Below are positions 52,320-60,130 of a DNA stretch of 64,000 bases, piece by piece. The position numbers were made by a program, and so were the translations under genes. The notes below the pieces were generated by a model. It did not search any database. It was given only the letters and a program-made list of their open reading frames with translations, and had not been told where the DNA came from. The DNA lies in the NCBI RefSeq assembly GCF_008327685.1, contig NZ_BDDE01000013.1, positions 1 to 64,000 of the forward strand, given 5' to 3'. This stretch comes from Actinomadura sp. K4S16. GTDB taxonomy: Bacteria; Actinomycetota; Actinomycetes; Streptosporangiales; Streptosporangiaceae. Numbering within the stretch: position 1 is the stretch's first letter; the number at the start of each line of letters is the position of its first letter.

Positions 52320-52513
52320 TGCGGACTGCGAGTCCGTGCCACCGGGTGTCCCAGTGCGGACGGCGGGTCCTGGCCCTGCTTTCAGCGGGCAGTACCTCTC
52401 CGTCCGGGACCTCGGTTAGCGGGTCTCCTTGTGCGGACGGTGCGTCCTGGCCCCGTGTTGAAGCGCAGCGGGCAGTACTTCTCCGTCCGGACCTCGGTTA
52501 GCGCGTCTCCTTG
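52320..52513. repeat. Outward-decaying copies of the rpmG 3' end (82-bp period)
   Basis: The last ~40 bp of rpmG with its TAA stop are repeated beyond the gene. The block around ctcggttagc at 52411 recurs 82 bp further at 52493, where it is the true stop. The gtgcggacgg block occurs at 52354, 52431 and 52513 (periods 77 and 82), with a weaker copy near 52320. A copy of the KKYCP coding (gggcagtacttct) is also present in each. Copies are increasingly diverged away from the gene. The remaining 52082-52319 has no recognisable gene. Confidence 0.88.
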
Positions 52514-52662
52514 TGCGGACGGTGCGTCCTGCAGTTGGGGCAGTACTTCTTGATCTCCAGGCGGTCCGGGTCGTTGCGCCGGTTCTTCCGCGTGATGTAG
52601 TTGCGGTGCTTGCACTCCTGGCAGGCCAGCGTGATCTTCGGCCGGACGTCGGTGGCAGCCAC
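52498..52662 (-). CDS. rpmG: 50S ribosomal protein L33, zinc-binding form
   Basis: A 54-residue L33 starting at the GTG at 52662 ([20 protein letters not shown]), with an AAAGG about ten bases upstream. It has four cysteines in two pairs, CQEC (about residues 14-17) and CPNC (41-44), so it is the zinc-containing (C+) type that is down-regulated by zinc limitation in Streptomyces. It ends with TAA. Its 3' end is the source of the decaying repeats downstream. Confidence 0.96.
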   Translation of the reverse strand: MAATDVRPKITLACQECKHRNYITRKNRRNDPDRLEIKKYCPNCRTHRPHKETR

Positions 52663-52745
52663 GATGGAGTGCCTTTCTGAGCTAGGGACATGGACTTTCG
52701 GACCTCGGCCGTCCCAGGGGGCGGCCGGCGATTCGACCCAGCCTG

Positions 52746-52768
52746 CTCACCCCCGGGGTGGGGGTGAG
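52746..52768. terminator. Hairpin after tRNA-Met
   Basis: A perfect 9-bp stem (CTCACCCCC/GGGGGTGAG) with a 5-base loop, 12 bp beyond the tRNA-Met 3' end and before rpmG. It may also serve as a processing site. Confidence 0.8.
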
Positions 52769-52780
52769 AGACCTGGGTAG

Positions 52781-52854
52781 TAGCGAGGGCCGGACTTGAA
52801 CCGGCGACACAGCGATTATGAGCCGCTTGCTCTGCCTGACTGAGCTACCCCGCC
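52781..52854 (-). tRNA. tRNA-Met (CAU), elongator type
   Basis: A 74-nt cloverleaf: the acceptor GGCGGGG pairs with CCTCGCT (two G-U pairs), the D arm is agctcagtcaggcagagc, the anticodon loop is ctCATaa and the T loop is ggttcaagtcc. The acceptor starts with a G-U rather than the unpaired C1-A72 of initiators, so this is the elongator type. No CCA is encoded. Confidence 0.95.
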
Positions 52855-53131
52855 GTGATGGTCGGTGTGGACCGGATTGACAGGATACCGGATGCGCACC
52901 GAGCCCTGGAAACACGAAAACCCGGGTGAGGATCGGGGAATCGGTTCCGCGGGCTCCGCGGGACCGCCTCCCAGGTTACCGGGTGAGCCGACGATCTGCG
53001 AAACGTCCTGCTGGAACCGGTGGGACGGTACCACAGGCCCAGGTAGGGAGCGAATCAGGACGGCCTGCGCCCGGACAGTGACAGCCCTGCCCCTGCGCTG
53101 TGAAACACAGCCCTGCCCCGGAAACGACGAA

Positions 53132-53160
53132 GGCCGCCGTCCGGAGTGCGGATGGCGGCC
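53132..53160. terminator. Hairpin after tRNA-Thr
   Basis: A 12-bp stem (GGCCGCCGTCCG/CGGATGGCGGCC, one G-U) with a 5-base loop, 11 bp beyond the tRNA-Thr 3' end. It is followed on the minus strand by TTCGTCGTTT. It suggests the two tRNA genes are separate units. The gap 52855-53131 holds no gene. Confidence 0.75.
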
Positions 53161-53171
53161 GGGATGCCGTG

Positions 53172-53244
53172 AGCCCCTTTACGGAATCGAACCGTAGACC
53201 TTCTCCTTACCATGGAGACGCTCTGCCGACTGAGCTAAAGGGGC
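53172..53244 (-). tRNA. tRNA-Thr (GGU)
   Basis: A 73-nt cloverleaf: the acceptor GCCCCTT pairs with AAGGGGC, the D arm is agctcagtcggcagagc, the anticodon stem is tctcc/ggaga with loop atGGTaa, and the T loop is ggttcgattcc. Anticodon GGU reads ACC/ACU. No CCA is encoded. Confidence 0.95.
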
Positions 53245-53265
53245 CTGCGTCGTTCGCGCAGTGAA

Positions 53266-53295
53266 ACCATACACGGCCCGGGCGCGTGGTGCGAA
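53266..53295 (-). promoter_or_regulatory. Putative promoter of tRNA-Thr
   Basis: On the minus strand TTCGCA (-35) and TATGGT (-10) are separated by 18 bp, placing the start about 15 nt upstream of the mature tRNA end. The spacing suits a short 5' leader trimmed by RNase P. Confidence 0.5.
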
Positions 53296-53324
53296 CCGGA
53301 TTCCCTCACCGGTGTCGGCGCTGG

Positions 53325-54458
53325 TCAGCGCAGCAGGTTGCGGGCGATCACGAGCTGCTGGATCTGGCTCGTCCCCTCGTAGATGCGGAAGAGCCGGACG
53401 TCGCGGTAGAAGCGCTCAACGGCGACGCCGCGCATGTAGCCCATGCCGCCGTAGACCTGGACGGCGCGGTCGGCGACCCGTCCGACCATCTCCGAGCAGT
53501 AGTACTTGGCGCAGGACGGGCCGAGCTTGGTGTCCTCTCCGGCGTCGTAGGCGCGGGCCGCCTCCAGGACCATCGAGCGTCCCGCGTAGAGCTCGGTCTG
53601 CGAGTCGGCGATGAGCCCCTGGACGAGCTGGTACTCACCGATCGTCCTGCCGCCCTGGCTGCGTTCCTTCGCGTACGCGACGGTCTCGTCCAGGATCCTT
53701 TGGGCGAGGCCCACGCAGACGGCGGCGATGCTGAGCCGCCCGTGGGCGAGGGACGCCATCGCGGTGCGGAAGCCCGTCCCCTCCGTCCCGACCATGGCGT
53801 CGGCGGGGACGCGCACGCCGTCGAAGAACACCTCGGCCGTGTGGGCGCCGCGCTGGCCCATCTTCTGGTCGGCCGGGCCGATCCGCAGCCCGTCCGCGCC
53901 CTTCTCGACGAGGAAGGTGGAGATGCCGCGCGAGCCGGCGCCGCCCGTCCTGGCGAAGACCATGAAGACGTCGGCCTCGGGCGCGTTGGTGATGAACCGC
54001 TTGGCGCCGTCGATGACATAACCGTCGCCGTCGCCGTCGCGGACCGCGGTCGTGGTCAGCGTGCTGGGGTCGGACCCGGCCTCGGACTCGGTCAGCGCGA
54101 ACGCCCCGATGACCTCGCCGGACGCGAGCCTGGGCAGCCAGGCGTCCTTCTGCTCCGGCGTCCCGGAGTTCACCAGGACCTGACCGGCGATGCCGTTGCT
54201 GGTGCCGAACATGGAGCGGAACGCGGGGCTGGCGTAGCCGAGCTCGAAGACCAGCCGCACCTCCTCGCTCAGCGACAGGCCGAGCCCGCCGTACTCCTCG
54301 GGGAGCGCGTACCCGAACAGGCCCATGTCGCGGGACGTGCGCCGCAGCGACTCCGGGATCGCGTCGGTCTCCTCGATCTCCTCCTCGCGCGGGACGACCT
54401 GCTCGCGGACGAAGCTGCGGACGGCCTTGAGCACGTCGGCGAAATCCTGTGGCTCCAT
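53325..54458 (-). CDS. Acyl-CoA dehydrogenase
   Basis: A 377-residue FAD-dependent enzyme for alpha,beta-dehydrogenation of acyl-CoA. Landmarks: GLFGYALPEEYGGLGLS, ALTESEAGSDPS (FAD loop), FITNAPEADVFMVFARTGG, QVYGGMGYMRGVAVERFYRD, and the catalytic base Glu in RIYEGTSQIQ. The length and Glu position suit short/medium-chain substrates. It is divergent from the unknown gene at 54537 across 78 bp that contain a palindromic site. Confidence 0.95.
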   Translation of the reverse strand: MEPQDFADVLKAVRSFVREQVVPREEEIEETDAIPESLRRTSRDMGLFGYALPEEYGGLGLSLSEEVRLVFELGYASPAFRSMFGTSNGIAGQVLVNSGTPEQKDAWLPRLASGEVIGAFALTESEAGSDPSTLTTTAVRDGDGDGYVIDGAKRFITNAPEADVFMVFARTGGAGSRGISTFLVEKGADGLRIGPADQKMGQRGAHTAEVFFDGVRVPADAMVGTEGTGFRTAMASLAHGRLSIAAVCVGLAQRILDETVAYAKERSQGGRTIGEYQLVQGLIADSQTELYAGRSMVLEAARAYDAGEDTKLGPSCAKYYCSEMVGRVADRAVQVYGGMGYMRGVAVERFYRDVRLFRIYEGTSQIQQLVIARNLLR

Positions 54459-54470
54459 GCGCCCATTCTA

Positions 54471-54481
54471 GAATCAGATTC
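54471..54481. promoter_or_regulatory. Palindrome in the acyl-CoA dehydrogenase promoter region
   Basis: GAATC-A-GATTC is a perfect 11-base palindrome 12 bp upstream of the acyl-CoA dehydrogenase start, partly overlapping a TCTAGA. TetR-type regulators of fatty-acid degradation genes often use such sites close to the start. The regulator is not identified. Confidence 0.4.
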
Positions 54482-54536
54482 CAAGATGGCGCTCGGGTTC
54501 TCTCTCGTCCCGCCCGATGTGCCAGGCTTAACGATC

Positions 54537-55568
54537 ATGTCGCTTCAGCCTCTCGTCGACCGGATCGTCCGGGCTGCGGTGGTCGAGGACCGCGCCTTCG
54601 GCGACCTCCTGCCGCAGCTCATGCAGGCGTCCCAGTCGGCCTCCCCCGCCGAGATGACCGCCGCCCTGCCCCGACTGGCCGAGGGCGTCGCCGAGGCGCC
54701 CCCGAACCTCGGCGGCTGGCTCGCCGTCGTCACCGGCGCCTGGATCGAGAACGGCGCCGACCCGGGCCCCGTCGGGGCGCCGCTCGTCCACCGCATCTCG
54801 GAGGTCACCGCCGCCGCGCTGGCGTTCGCGAACGCGTGGGACCAGGCCGCCGGCGGAAAGCCGCCGCCGGACATGCAGGAGGAGCAGCCGTCCCAGCAGG
54901 TCTTCGACACCGTCGAGCCGCACCTCGGGGACGGCGCCGTGACCGCGATGATGTCGTGGTTCGCGCTGCCGCAGTTCGCGATGGCGGGCTGCACGGTCCT
55001 GCAGATGGGGCCCTCGGTGCGGGCGGGCATCGCCGAGCGCGACTTCTGCGCCTTCGCCGCCGGGCAGGCCGCCCAGTACCTCGGGCAGATGGAGCACTAC
55101 CAGGCGCTGCTGCGCGTCCTGGACGGCGAGCGCCTCCTCATCCTGGACCGCGCGAGCCGCAAGGGCTGGACGGTCACGATCGGCGGGATCGGCGACAACT
55201 TCCAGCTGCACGTCCTGCTGGCGGGCGCGCTCATCGGGCGGCCCGGCGGGCTGACCGGCGACCGCCCCGCTCCCGAGATCATCGCCTGCTTCCTGAACGC
55301 CGACGTCCCGCCCGGGCGGCCGATCATCTCCAGCCCGTGGAACCTCGTCGACGCGCACGGCGAGTGGATCTGGAACGAGGGCGTCCCGGCCGACATCCCG
55401 GTGGTGAACGGCACCCGCGTCGTCGTGATCGATCCGCCGCCCTACGAGCGCACGTTCCCGGCCGGGCGGCGCTTCCCGCTCATGCCCGCCACCCTCCGCG
55501 TGGACGGCATGCACCTGCCGGAGGACCTCGACGCGTGGTGGCCCCACATCGCGGCCCCGACGCGCTGA
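54537..55568 (+). CDS. Conserved hypothetical cytoplasmic protein
   Basis: A 343-residue protein from the ATG at 54537 (MSLQPLVDRIVRAAVVEDRA). There is no signal peptide or membrane helix. The N-terminal half is helical (QLMQASQSASPAEMTAALPR). The C-terminal half has a compact beta-rich section (GWTVTIGGIGDNFQLHVLLA, IISSPWNLVDAHGEWIWNEG) ending PATLRVDGMHLPEDLDAWWP. I do not recognise the family. It is divergent from the acyl-CoA dehydrogenase. The 3' end with its TGA is duplicated immediately downstream. Confidence 0.7.
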   Translation: MSLQPLVDRIVRAAVVEDRAFGDLLPQLMQASQSASPAEMTAALPRLAEGVAEAPPNLGGWLAVVTGAWIENGADPGPVGAPLVHRISEVTAAALAFANAWDQAAGGKPPPDMQEEQPSQQVFDTVEPHLGDGAVTAMMSWFALPQFAMAGCTVLQMGPSVRAGIAERDFCAFAAGQAAQYLGQMEHYQALLRVLDGERLLILDRASRKGWTVTIGGIGDNFQLHVLLAGALIGRPGGLTGDRPAPEIIACFLNADVPPGRPIISSPWNLVDAHGEWIWNEGVPADIPVVNGTRVVVIDPPPYERTFPAGRRFPLMPATLRVDGMHLPEDLDAWWPHIAAPTR

Positions 55569-55594
55569 GGTAGAGCGGCCCCGACGCGCTGAGG
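55551..55594. repeat. 20-bp duplication containing a stop codon
   Basis: gcggccccgacgcgctgagg occurs at 55551-55570, where it covers the last codons and TGA of the preceding gene, and again identically at 55575-55594 (24-bp period). It is the minimal form of the stop-copying arrays seen elsewhere in the window. Confidence 0.92.
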
Positions 55595-55624
55595 ACGGGG
55601 CTCGCGCGGGGGCCGGTGCTTCGG

Positions 55625-56425
55625 TCAGGAGTCGAAGCGCACGAAGACGGCGGTGGCGTCGTCGTATCGCTTACCGCGGGCCGCGGGCGCCGATGCCTCC
55701 GCGGCCCTGGTCCTCCTGACCAGTTCCCGCGGCCCCTGCTCGTCCAGGAGGCGGAGCAGGTCGTCCCACTCCATCTGGCCGAAGCGCTCCACGAGCCTGG
55801 ACGCGCCGTCGCTCAGCACCGCCGCCCGCCGCAACCCCTCGACCGGCACCTCACCGGTCAGCCCCTCGTAGGCGGCCTCCGGTCTGGTGCTCGCCACCCA
55901 GAAGCCGCCGGGGCTGTTGCGCGACCGCCGCACCCCCTCCAGCGTGTAGCTCGGCAGATGGTCGACCCGGTCGTCCCGGAAGACCCTGATCTCTCCGACG
56001 TCCACAACGATCGGGGAGTCGGCGAGGACGTACCACTCCACGGCCCCGCCGCGGCGCCGCAGCAGCGACACGGTCGCGGACGGGCTGTCCGGATTCTCCA
56101 GGTCGCACGTGTCCGTGTGCGCCTCCCCGGTCACCTTGATCGCCTCGGCGACCAGGTCGGGCAGCGGCTTGCCGTCCTCCAGCGCCAGCAGCGCCGCGAT
56201 GCGCCCGCCGAGCCTGCGCACCAGCCACGCGGGGTCGTGCCGGCATCCGCTGTCCACCCCGTTCGGCGCCGTCGCCCCGTCCAGCAGGACCACCCATCCG
56301 GGGCCTGCCGCCACGAAGTCCTCGTTCTCCCGTCCCGGCGTCGCCTCACTCACATAACTCACCTGCACGGATGCAGGTCTACCCGCTGACCCGCCCGCAA
56401 CGGGCCGGTAGACCAATTCCCTCAC
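55625..56425 (-). CDS. PP2C-like protein phosphatase
   Basis: A 266-residue protein with a divergent PP2C fold. Metal-ligand and core motifs include GRENEDFVAAGPG, VVLLDGATAPNG, ATVSLLRRRGGAVEWYVLAD, AAVLSDGASRLVERF and YDDATAVFVRF. PP2C-type enzymes are Mn/Mg-dependent Ser/Thr phosphatases. The GTG at 56425 (VRELVYRPVA) is taken as start, since further upstream the frame runs into a tandem array and reads as a low-complexity repeat. The partner kinase is not in the window. The start is less certain than the fold. Confidence 0.8.
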   Translation of the reverse strand: MRELVYRPVAGGSAGRPASVQVSYVSEATPGRENEDFVAAGPGWVVLLDGATAPNGVDSGCRHDPAWLVRRLGGRIAALLALEDGKPLPDLVAEAIKVTGEAHTDTCDLENPDSPSATVSLLRRRGGAVEWYVLADSPIVVDVGEIRVFRDDRVDHLPSYTLEGVRRSRNSPGGFWVASTRPEAAYEGLTGEVPVEGLRRAAVLSDGASRLVERFGQMEWDDLLRLLDEQGPRELVRRTRAAEASAPAARGKRYDDATAVFVRFDS

Positions 56426-56538
56426 CCCCGGTTCCCGCGCCTGACCTGATGTGGTCGCCCGCCCTTCCGCTGGCGTGACCGTTTCGGGGTGGTCGGCGAA
56501 GAACCGCCTCGTCCGCGCGCCTCCCCGTCGGCGCCACT

Positions 56539-56658
56539 GGGGGGACGCCGGAGGGACACGGGGGACGCCGGGGGGACGCGAGGGGGACGCGAGGGGGACG
56601 CGAGGGGGACGCGAGGGGGACGCGAGGGGGACGCGAGGGGGACGCGAGGGGGACGCGG
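56539..56658. repeat. 11-bp minisatellite upstream of the phosphatase
   Basis: Eight tandem units of gggggacgcga (56571-56658, the last ending in g) follow three degenerate copies of a ggggacgccgg form (from about 56539). Seven copies are identical. Read on the minus strand as coding, three units make a 33-bp block and would give an 11-residue RPPRVPLASPS repeat in the open frame upstream of the phosphatase, so a translated repeat cannot be excluded. Confidence 0.95.
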
Positions 56659-57175
56659 CACGAGCGTCCTCACTACAGAGCGTTGACATGGCGCGGGGGC
56701 CAAGTCCGGTCCGCCAGGGAGCGTGGTCCACTCCGGGCCTGGGTTTCGGTCGCAGCGGGCAGGACCATGCCATCGTGCCGCTGACCTGGGAAGATCATCT
56801 TTCGGCGGGCCAGGAGGCCGCTTTCGGACAGTGATCTTTGTATCCATCTGTCGGGTCGGCGGCGTCTGCACCGACCGGCCCACGCCGCCCCGCAGGAGCG
56901 CCCCACCTTCGTCCGCGCCACGTTTTCCCAGGTCATGGACCGAGATCGAGAATCGTCCAGGGATGTTCGTGGTCCACAAGCCCGGCCGTCCGGCCGCGCG
57001 TCTGACAGGTCCAATGACTCCCGTGCGACCAGCCCACCCCAACTGTCACATATCGTTCACCTGCAGCTTCATCCCCCAATAGACCGAAACGTTAACTCTG
57101 ACCCATTACCGTTCGATCGTCGCCGCGCTCCCCGGCGCAACCCCCGACCCCTGACGGTGAAGGAGAGAGCGGCCC
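56659..57175. other. Intergenic region upstream of the sortase gene
   Basis: No gene is recognised in these ~515 bp between the array and the sortase. A notable element is an inverted repeat AAGATCA (56791-56797) / TGATCTT (56832-56838) spanning 34 bp, inside which ctttcgg is directly repeated. The stretch just before the sortase (about 57085-57120) is AT-richer and is the likely promoter area. Confidence 0.5.
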
Positions 57176-57823
57176 GTGACGCATCGTGGCCAACGCGCGC
57201 GCGTGTTCGCCGCCGTCGCCGTGGGAGCGGCCGCCCTGCTCGTGGCCGCCTTCCTGGCCTTCCACGCATGGCGGGAGGACCCGGGCGCCGCCGCTCCGCC
57301 GATGCCGTCCCCCGACGCGTCCCGTCCGGCCGAGCCCGCGACCGCGGCTGCGCTTCCGCCCGCGGCGCCGCTCCGCCTCGAAGTGCCGCGGATCGACGTC
57401 CGGACACCGCTGATGAAGCTGGCCAAGAACCCGGACCAGACCGTCGAGACGCCGCCGCTGAGCCGCGCCCAGGAGGCCGGCTGGTACCGGCTCGGCGCCG
57501 CCCCCGGCAGCCGGGGCGCCGCGGTGGTCATCGGGCATGTGGACTCGACCCGCGGCCCGGCCGTGTTCTACCGGCTGGGCGAGCTGCGCCCCGGCGACAA
57601 GGCGAGCGTGCTGCGCGCCGACGGCCGCACCGCCGTCTTCCGGATCGACTCCGTCGAGCGGTTCGGCAAGGACCGCTTCCCCACCCGCCGCGTCTACTCC
57701 GACCCCGGCTACCCGGCGATCCGCCTGATCACCTGCGGCGGACGCTTCGACCGCGCCACCGGCCACTACGTCGACAACGTCATCGCCTTCGGCCACCTCG
57801 TGCGCTCCGCGGAGGCCCGCTGA
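57176..57823 (+). CDS. Class E/F-type sortase
   Basis: A 215-residue membrane-anchored transpeptidase. The GTG start has GAAGGAGAG upstream. The N-terminal anchor is VFAAVAVGAAALLVAAFLAF, followed by a Pro/Ala linker. The sortase domain has LRLEVPRIDVRTPLMKL, the catalytic His in VVIGHVDSTRGPAVFYRLGE and the catalytic Cys in RLITCGGRFD, with a nearby Arg for the triad. Class E/F sortases attach proteins with LAXTG/LPXTG-type signals to the actinobacterial cell wall. The next gene starts one base after its stop. Confidence 0.93.
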   Translation: MTHRGQRARVFAAVAVGAAALLVAAFLAFHAWREDPGAAAPPMPSPDASRPAEPATAAALPPAAPLRLEVPRIDVRTPLMKLAKNPDQTVETPPLSRAQEAGWYRLGAAPGSRGAAVVIGHVDSTRGPAVFYRLGELRPGDKASVLRADGRTAVFRIDSVERFGKDRFPTRRVYSDPGYPAIRLITCGGRFDRATGHYVDNVIAFGHLVRSAEAR

Positions 57824-57824
57824 C

Positions 57825-59252
57825 ATGCGTCCCGCCCACGAAGCGCCCGAAGGGTCCCGTCCGCGGCCCGGACGCCACCGGTTCACCAGCCCGGCGCCGC
57901 CCGGCGGCACGTCCCAGCTCCGGCGGACGTCCGGTTCGGGACACCTTGCGTCCCCGACGGCCTGGGGAGGCCCGCCCGCGTCCCACCGCGCCCCCTCACC
58001 GACCACCACCGTGCCCGACCGGATGGCGGCCGCGCTCATGCCGCCGCCGGTGCGGCGGCACCCGGTCGCGCCGCCCCGCCCGACCGGCCCTCGGCCGCGT
58101 CCGGTGCCCGGTCCGCCGCGCCAGGAGAAGCGGCCGAAGCAAGAGAAGCGGCCGAAGCAGAAGAAGCGGGACGGCAAGCGCGACCAGCCGCCGGTGCGCG
58201 CCGACGCGATGCGCGTGACCGTCCTGATCCCGGCGCACAACGAGGCGAAGCAGATCACCGAGACGATCGCCTCGCTCCGCCGCCAGGAGCGGCCCCCGGA
58301 CCACATCATCGTGATCGCCGACAACTGCACCGACGCCACCGCCGCGTTCGCCCAGCTGTGCGGCGTCGAGATCGTCGGCACCCGCGGCAACGAGCACAAG
58401 AAGGCGGGCGCGCTGAACCAGGTCCTCGACCGGCTGCTGCCGATCTTCGGGCCGGACGACGCGGTCATGGTGATGGACGCCGACTCGGCGCTCGACCCGG
58501 GGTTCATCCGGCACGGCGTCGAGTACCTGGCCACCGGCCGGTACGCGGCCGTCGGCGGCACGTTCACCGGCAAGCCGGGCGGCGGCACGGTCGGCATGTT
58601 CCAGCGCAACGAGTACGCCCGCTACGCCCGGGACGTCCGGCGCCTGCAGGGCAAGGCCCTCGTCCTCACCGGGACCGCGACGATCTTCCGCGCCGCCACC
58701 CTCCAGGAGGTGGTCGCCGCCCGCCGGGAAGAACGCCTCCCCGGGCTGCCGCACGTCTACGACGTCCGCGTGCTGACCGAGGACAACGAGCTCACCCTCG
58801 CGATCCTGCACCTCGGGTTCCGCATCCTCTGCCCGAAGGAGTGCACGCTCACCACCGAGGTGATGCCGACCTGGCGGGAGCTGGCCCAGCAGCGGCTGCG
58901 CTGGAAGCGCGGCGCGCTGGAGAACCTCGTCGACTACGGCTGGACGCCCATCACCCGCCCCTACTGGGGACGGCAGCTGCTGTCCCTGCTCGGCATCCTG
59001 GTGATCACCGCCTACCTGCTCTCGCTCGCCTACTCGGCGGTCTACCTCGGCGGGATCCAGCTCAGCCCGGTGTGGGGCGGCATCACGGTGATCTTCATGG
59101 TGGAGCGCGTGGTGACCGTCCGCCAGCGCGGCCCGGCCCAGATGGCGATCGCCGCCACCATCGTCGTCGAAATGATCTTCGACGTCTTCCTCCAGATCGT
59201 CCAGGCGCGTGCGTTCTGGCAGGCCGCCTGGCGCAAAGAAAGGAAATGGTAG
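57825..59252 (+). CDS. Membrane GT2 glycosyltransferase
   Basis: A 475-residue processive-type glycosyltransferase. The first ~125 residues are a Pro/Arg/Lys-rich cytoplasmic extension containing a tandem EKRPKQEKRPKQKKR. The GT2 domain has VLIPAHNEAKQITETIAS, the DAD motif (VMVMDADSALDPGF), TEDNELTLA and the QRLRWKRG motif of poly-beta-linked polysaccharide synthases. C-terminal membrane helices follow (LLSLLGILVITAYLLSLAYS). It may make a surface polysaccharide. It is coupled to the sortase upstream and to a small membrane protein downstream. Confidence 0.92.
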   Translation: MRPAHEAPEGSRPRPGRHRFTSPAPPGGTSQLRRTSGSGHLASPTAWGGPPASHRAPSPTTTVPDRMAAALMPPPVRRHPVAPPRPTGPRPRPVPGPPRQEKRPKQEKRPKQKKRDGKRDQPPVRADAMRVTVLIPAHNEAKQITETIASLRRQERPPDHIIVIADNCTDATAAFAQLCGVEIVGTRGNEHKKAGALNQVLDRLLPIFGPDDAVMVMDADSALDPGFIRHGVEYLATGRYAAVGGTFTGKPGGGTVGMFQRNEYARYARDVRRLQGKALVLTGTATIFRAATLQEVVAARREERLPGLPHVYDVRVLTEDNELTLAILHLGFRILCPKECTLTTEVMPTWRELAQQRLRWKRGALENLVDYGWTPITRPYWGRQLLSLLGILVITAYLLSLAYSAVYLGGIQLSPVWGGITVIFMVERVVTVRQRGPAQMAIAATIVVEMIFDVFLQIVQARAFWQAAWRKERKW

Positions 59253-59417
59253 ATGTACAACAACCCCCCGATCGGCGGCGTGGCCGCCGGTTTCGGCGGC
59301 GCCGCCGCCGCGTCCCCCTGGCTCGGCCTCCAGGCCCTCTGGCTCGGCCTCGCCCTCTTCACCCTGGTCTCCGCGGGCCTCGCGGTGAAGCGCATCCTCC
59401 CCGCCCGCAAGGGCTGA
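59253..59417 (+). CDS. 54-residue membrane micropeptide
   Basis: A small protein starting immediately after the GT2 stop (TAGATG) with AAGGAA upstream. It reads MYNNPPIGGVAAGFGGAAAA, then one hydrophobic helix (WLGLALFTLVSAGLAV) and a basic tail (KRILPARKG). The topology resembles a sorting-signal tail or a small subunit of a polysaccharide synthase, but no clear LPXTG-type motif precedes the helix. The tight coupling makes it likely to be a real gene. No family is recognised. Confidence 0.7.
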   Translation: MYNNPPIGGVAAGFGGAAAASPWLGLQALWLGLALFTLVSAGLAVKRILPARKG

Positions 59418-59478
59418 CCGTGAGGGCCGGGGACCCCCCTCCCGGCCTTCACGCGCCCGCTCCGGTAGGTTCCGGCCG

Positions 59479-60075
59479 GTGAACGGAATCGCAGGGACGG
59501 TCGCGACGGCAGGCGGCCTGTTCGCGGCGACGAACGTCGACGACCTCATCGTCCTGACGGTCCTGTTCCTGTCCGGCCGCGCGACGGGCTCCCCGAAGCC
59601 CCGGCAGATCTGGGCGGGCCAGTACCTGGGCATCGCCGCCCTGGCCCTCGTCTCGGTGGTCGCCGCGCTGGGCCTGGAGATCGTCCCGGACGAATGGATC
59701 GGCCTGCTCGGCCTCGTCCCGCTGGCGCTGGGCATCCGCGGCCTCGTGGCGGCCGTCCGCTCCCGCGACCACGACGCCCCTCCCGCGGTGGCCTCGGGCC
59801 TGCTCCCGATCGCGGGCGTCACGATCGCCAACGGCGCCGACAACATCTCGGCCTACACGCCGGTCTTCCGCACCATCGGCCCGGCGCCCACCCTGGTCAC
59901 CCTCGCGGTCTTCGCCGCCGGCGTCGCCCTGTGGTGCCTGGCCGCCTCCTGGCTCGGCTCCCACAAGAAGGTCATCGACCTGCTCGACCAGCACGGCCGC
60001 TGGCTGGTCCCGATCGCCTTCATCACCATCGGCACCCTGATAGTCCTGCAGTCGACCACCGCCCTCGGCCTGTAA
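59479..60075 (+). CDS. CadD-family cation efflux protein
   Basis: A 198-residue membrane protein with five or six helices matching the CadD cadmium resistance transporter family: ATNVDDLIVLTVLFLSGR near the N-terminus, QIWAGQYLGIAALALVSVVA, ITIANGADNISAYTPVFR in the middle and KVIDLLDQHGRWLVPIAFI. The conserved Asp and Asn residues in the two NVDD and GADN motifs mark the ion path. The start is GTG at 59479. It probably exports Cd2+ or a related cation, or has another small-molecule role. It is convergent with the TerD-nuclease gene. Confidence 0.88.
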   Translation: MNGIAGTVATAGGLFAATNVDDLIVLTVLFLSGRATGSPKPRQIWAGQYLGIAALALVSVVAALGLEIVPDEWIGLLGLVPLALGIRGLVAAVRSRDHDAPPAVASGLLPIAGVTIANGADNISAYTPVFRTIGPAPTLVTLAVFAAGVALWCLAASWLGSHKKVIDLLDQHGRWLVPIAFITIGTLIVLQSTTALGL

Positions 60076-60130
60076 CCGCACACCGCCGCCTCGGCACCCC
60101 CGCCGCACGGACGGCAGGCCCGCCGACCGG

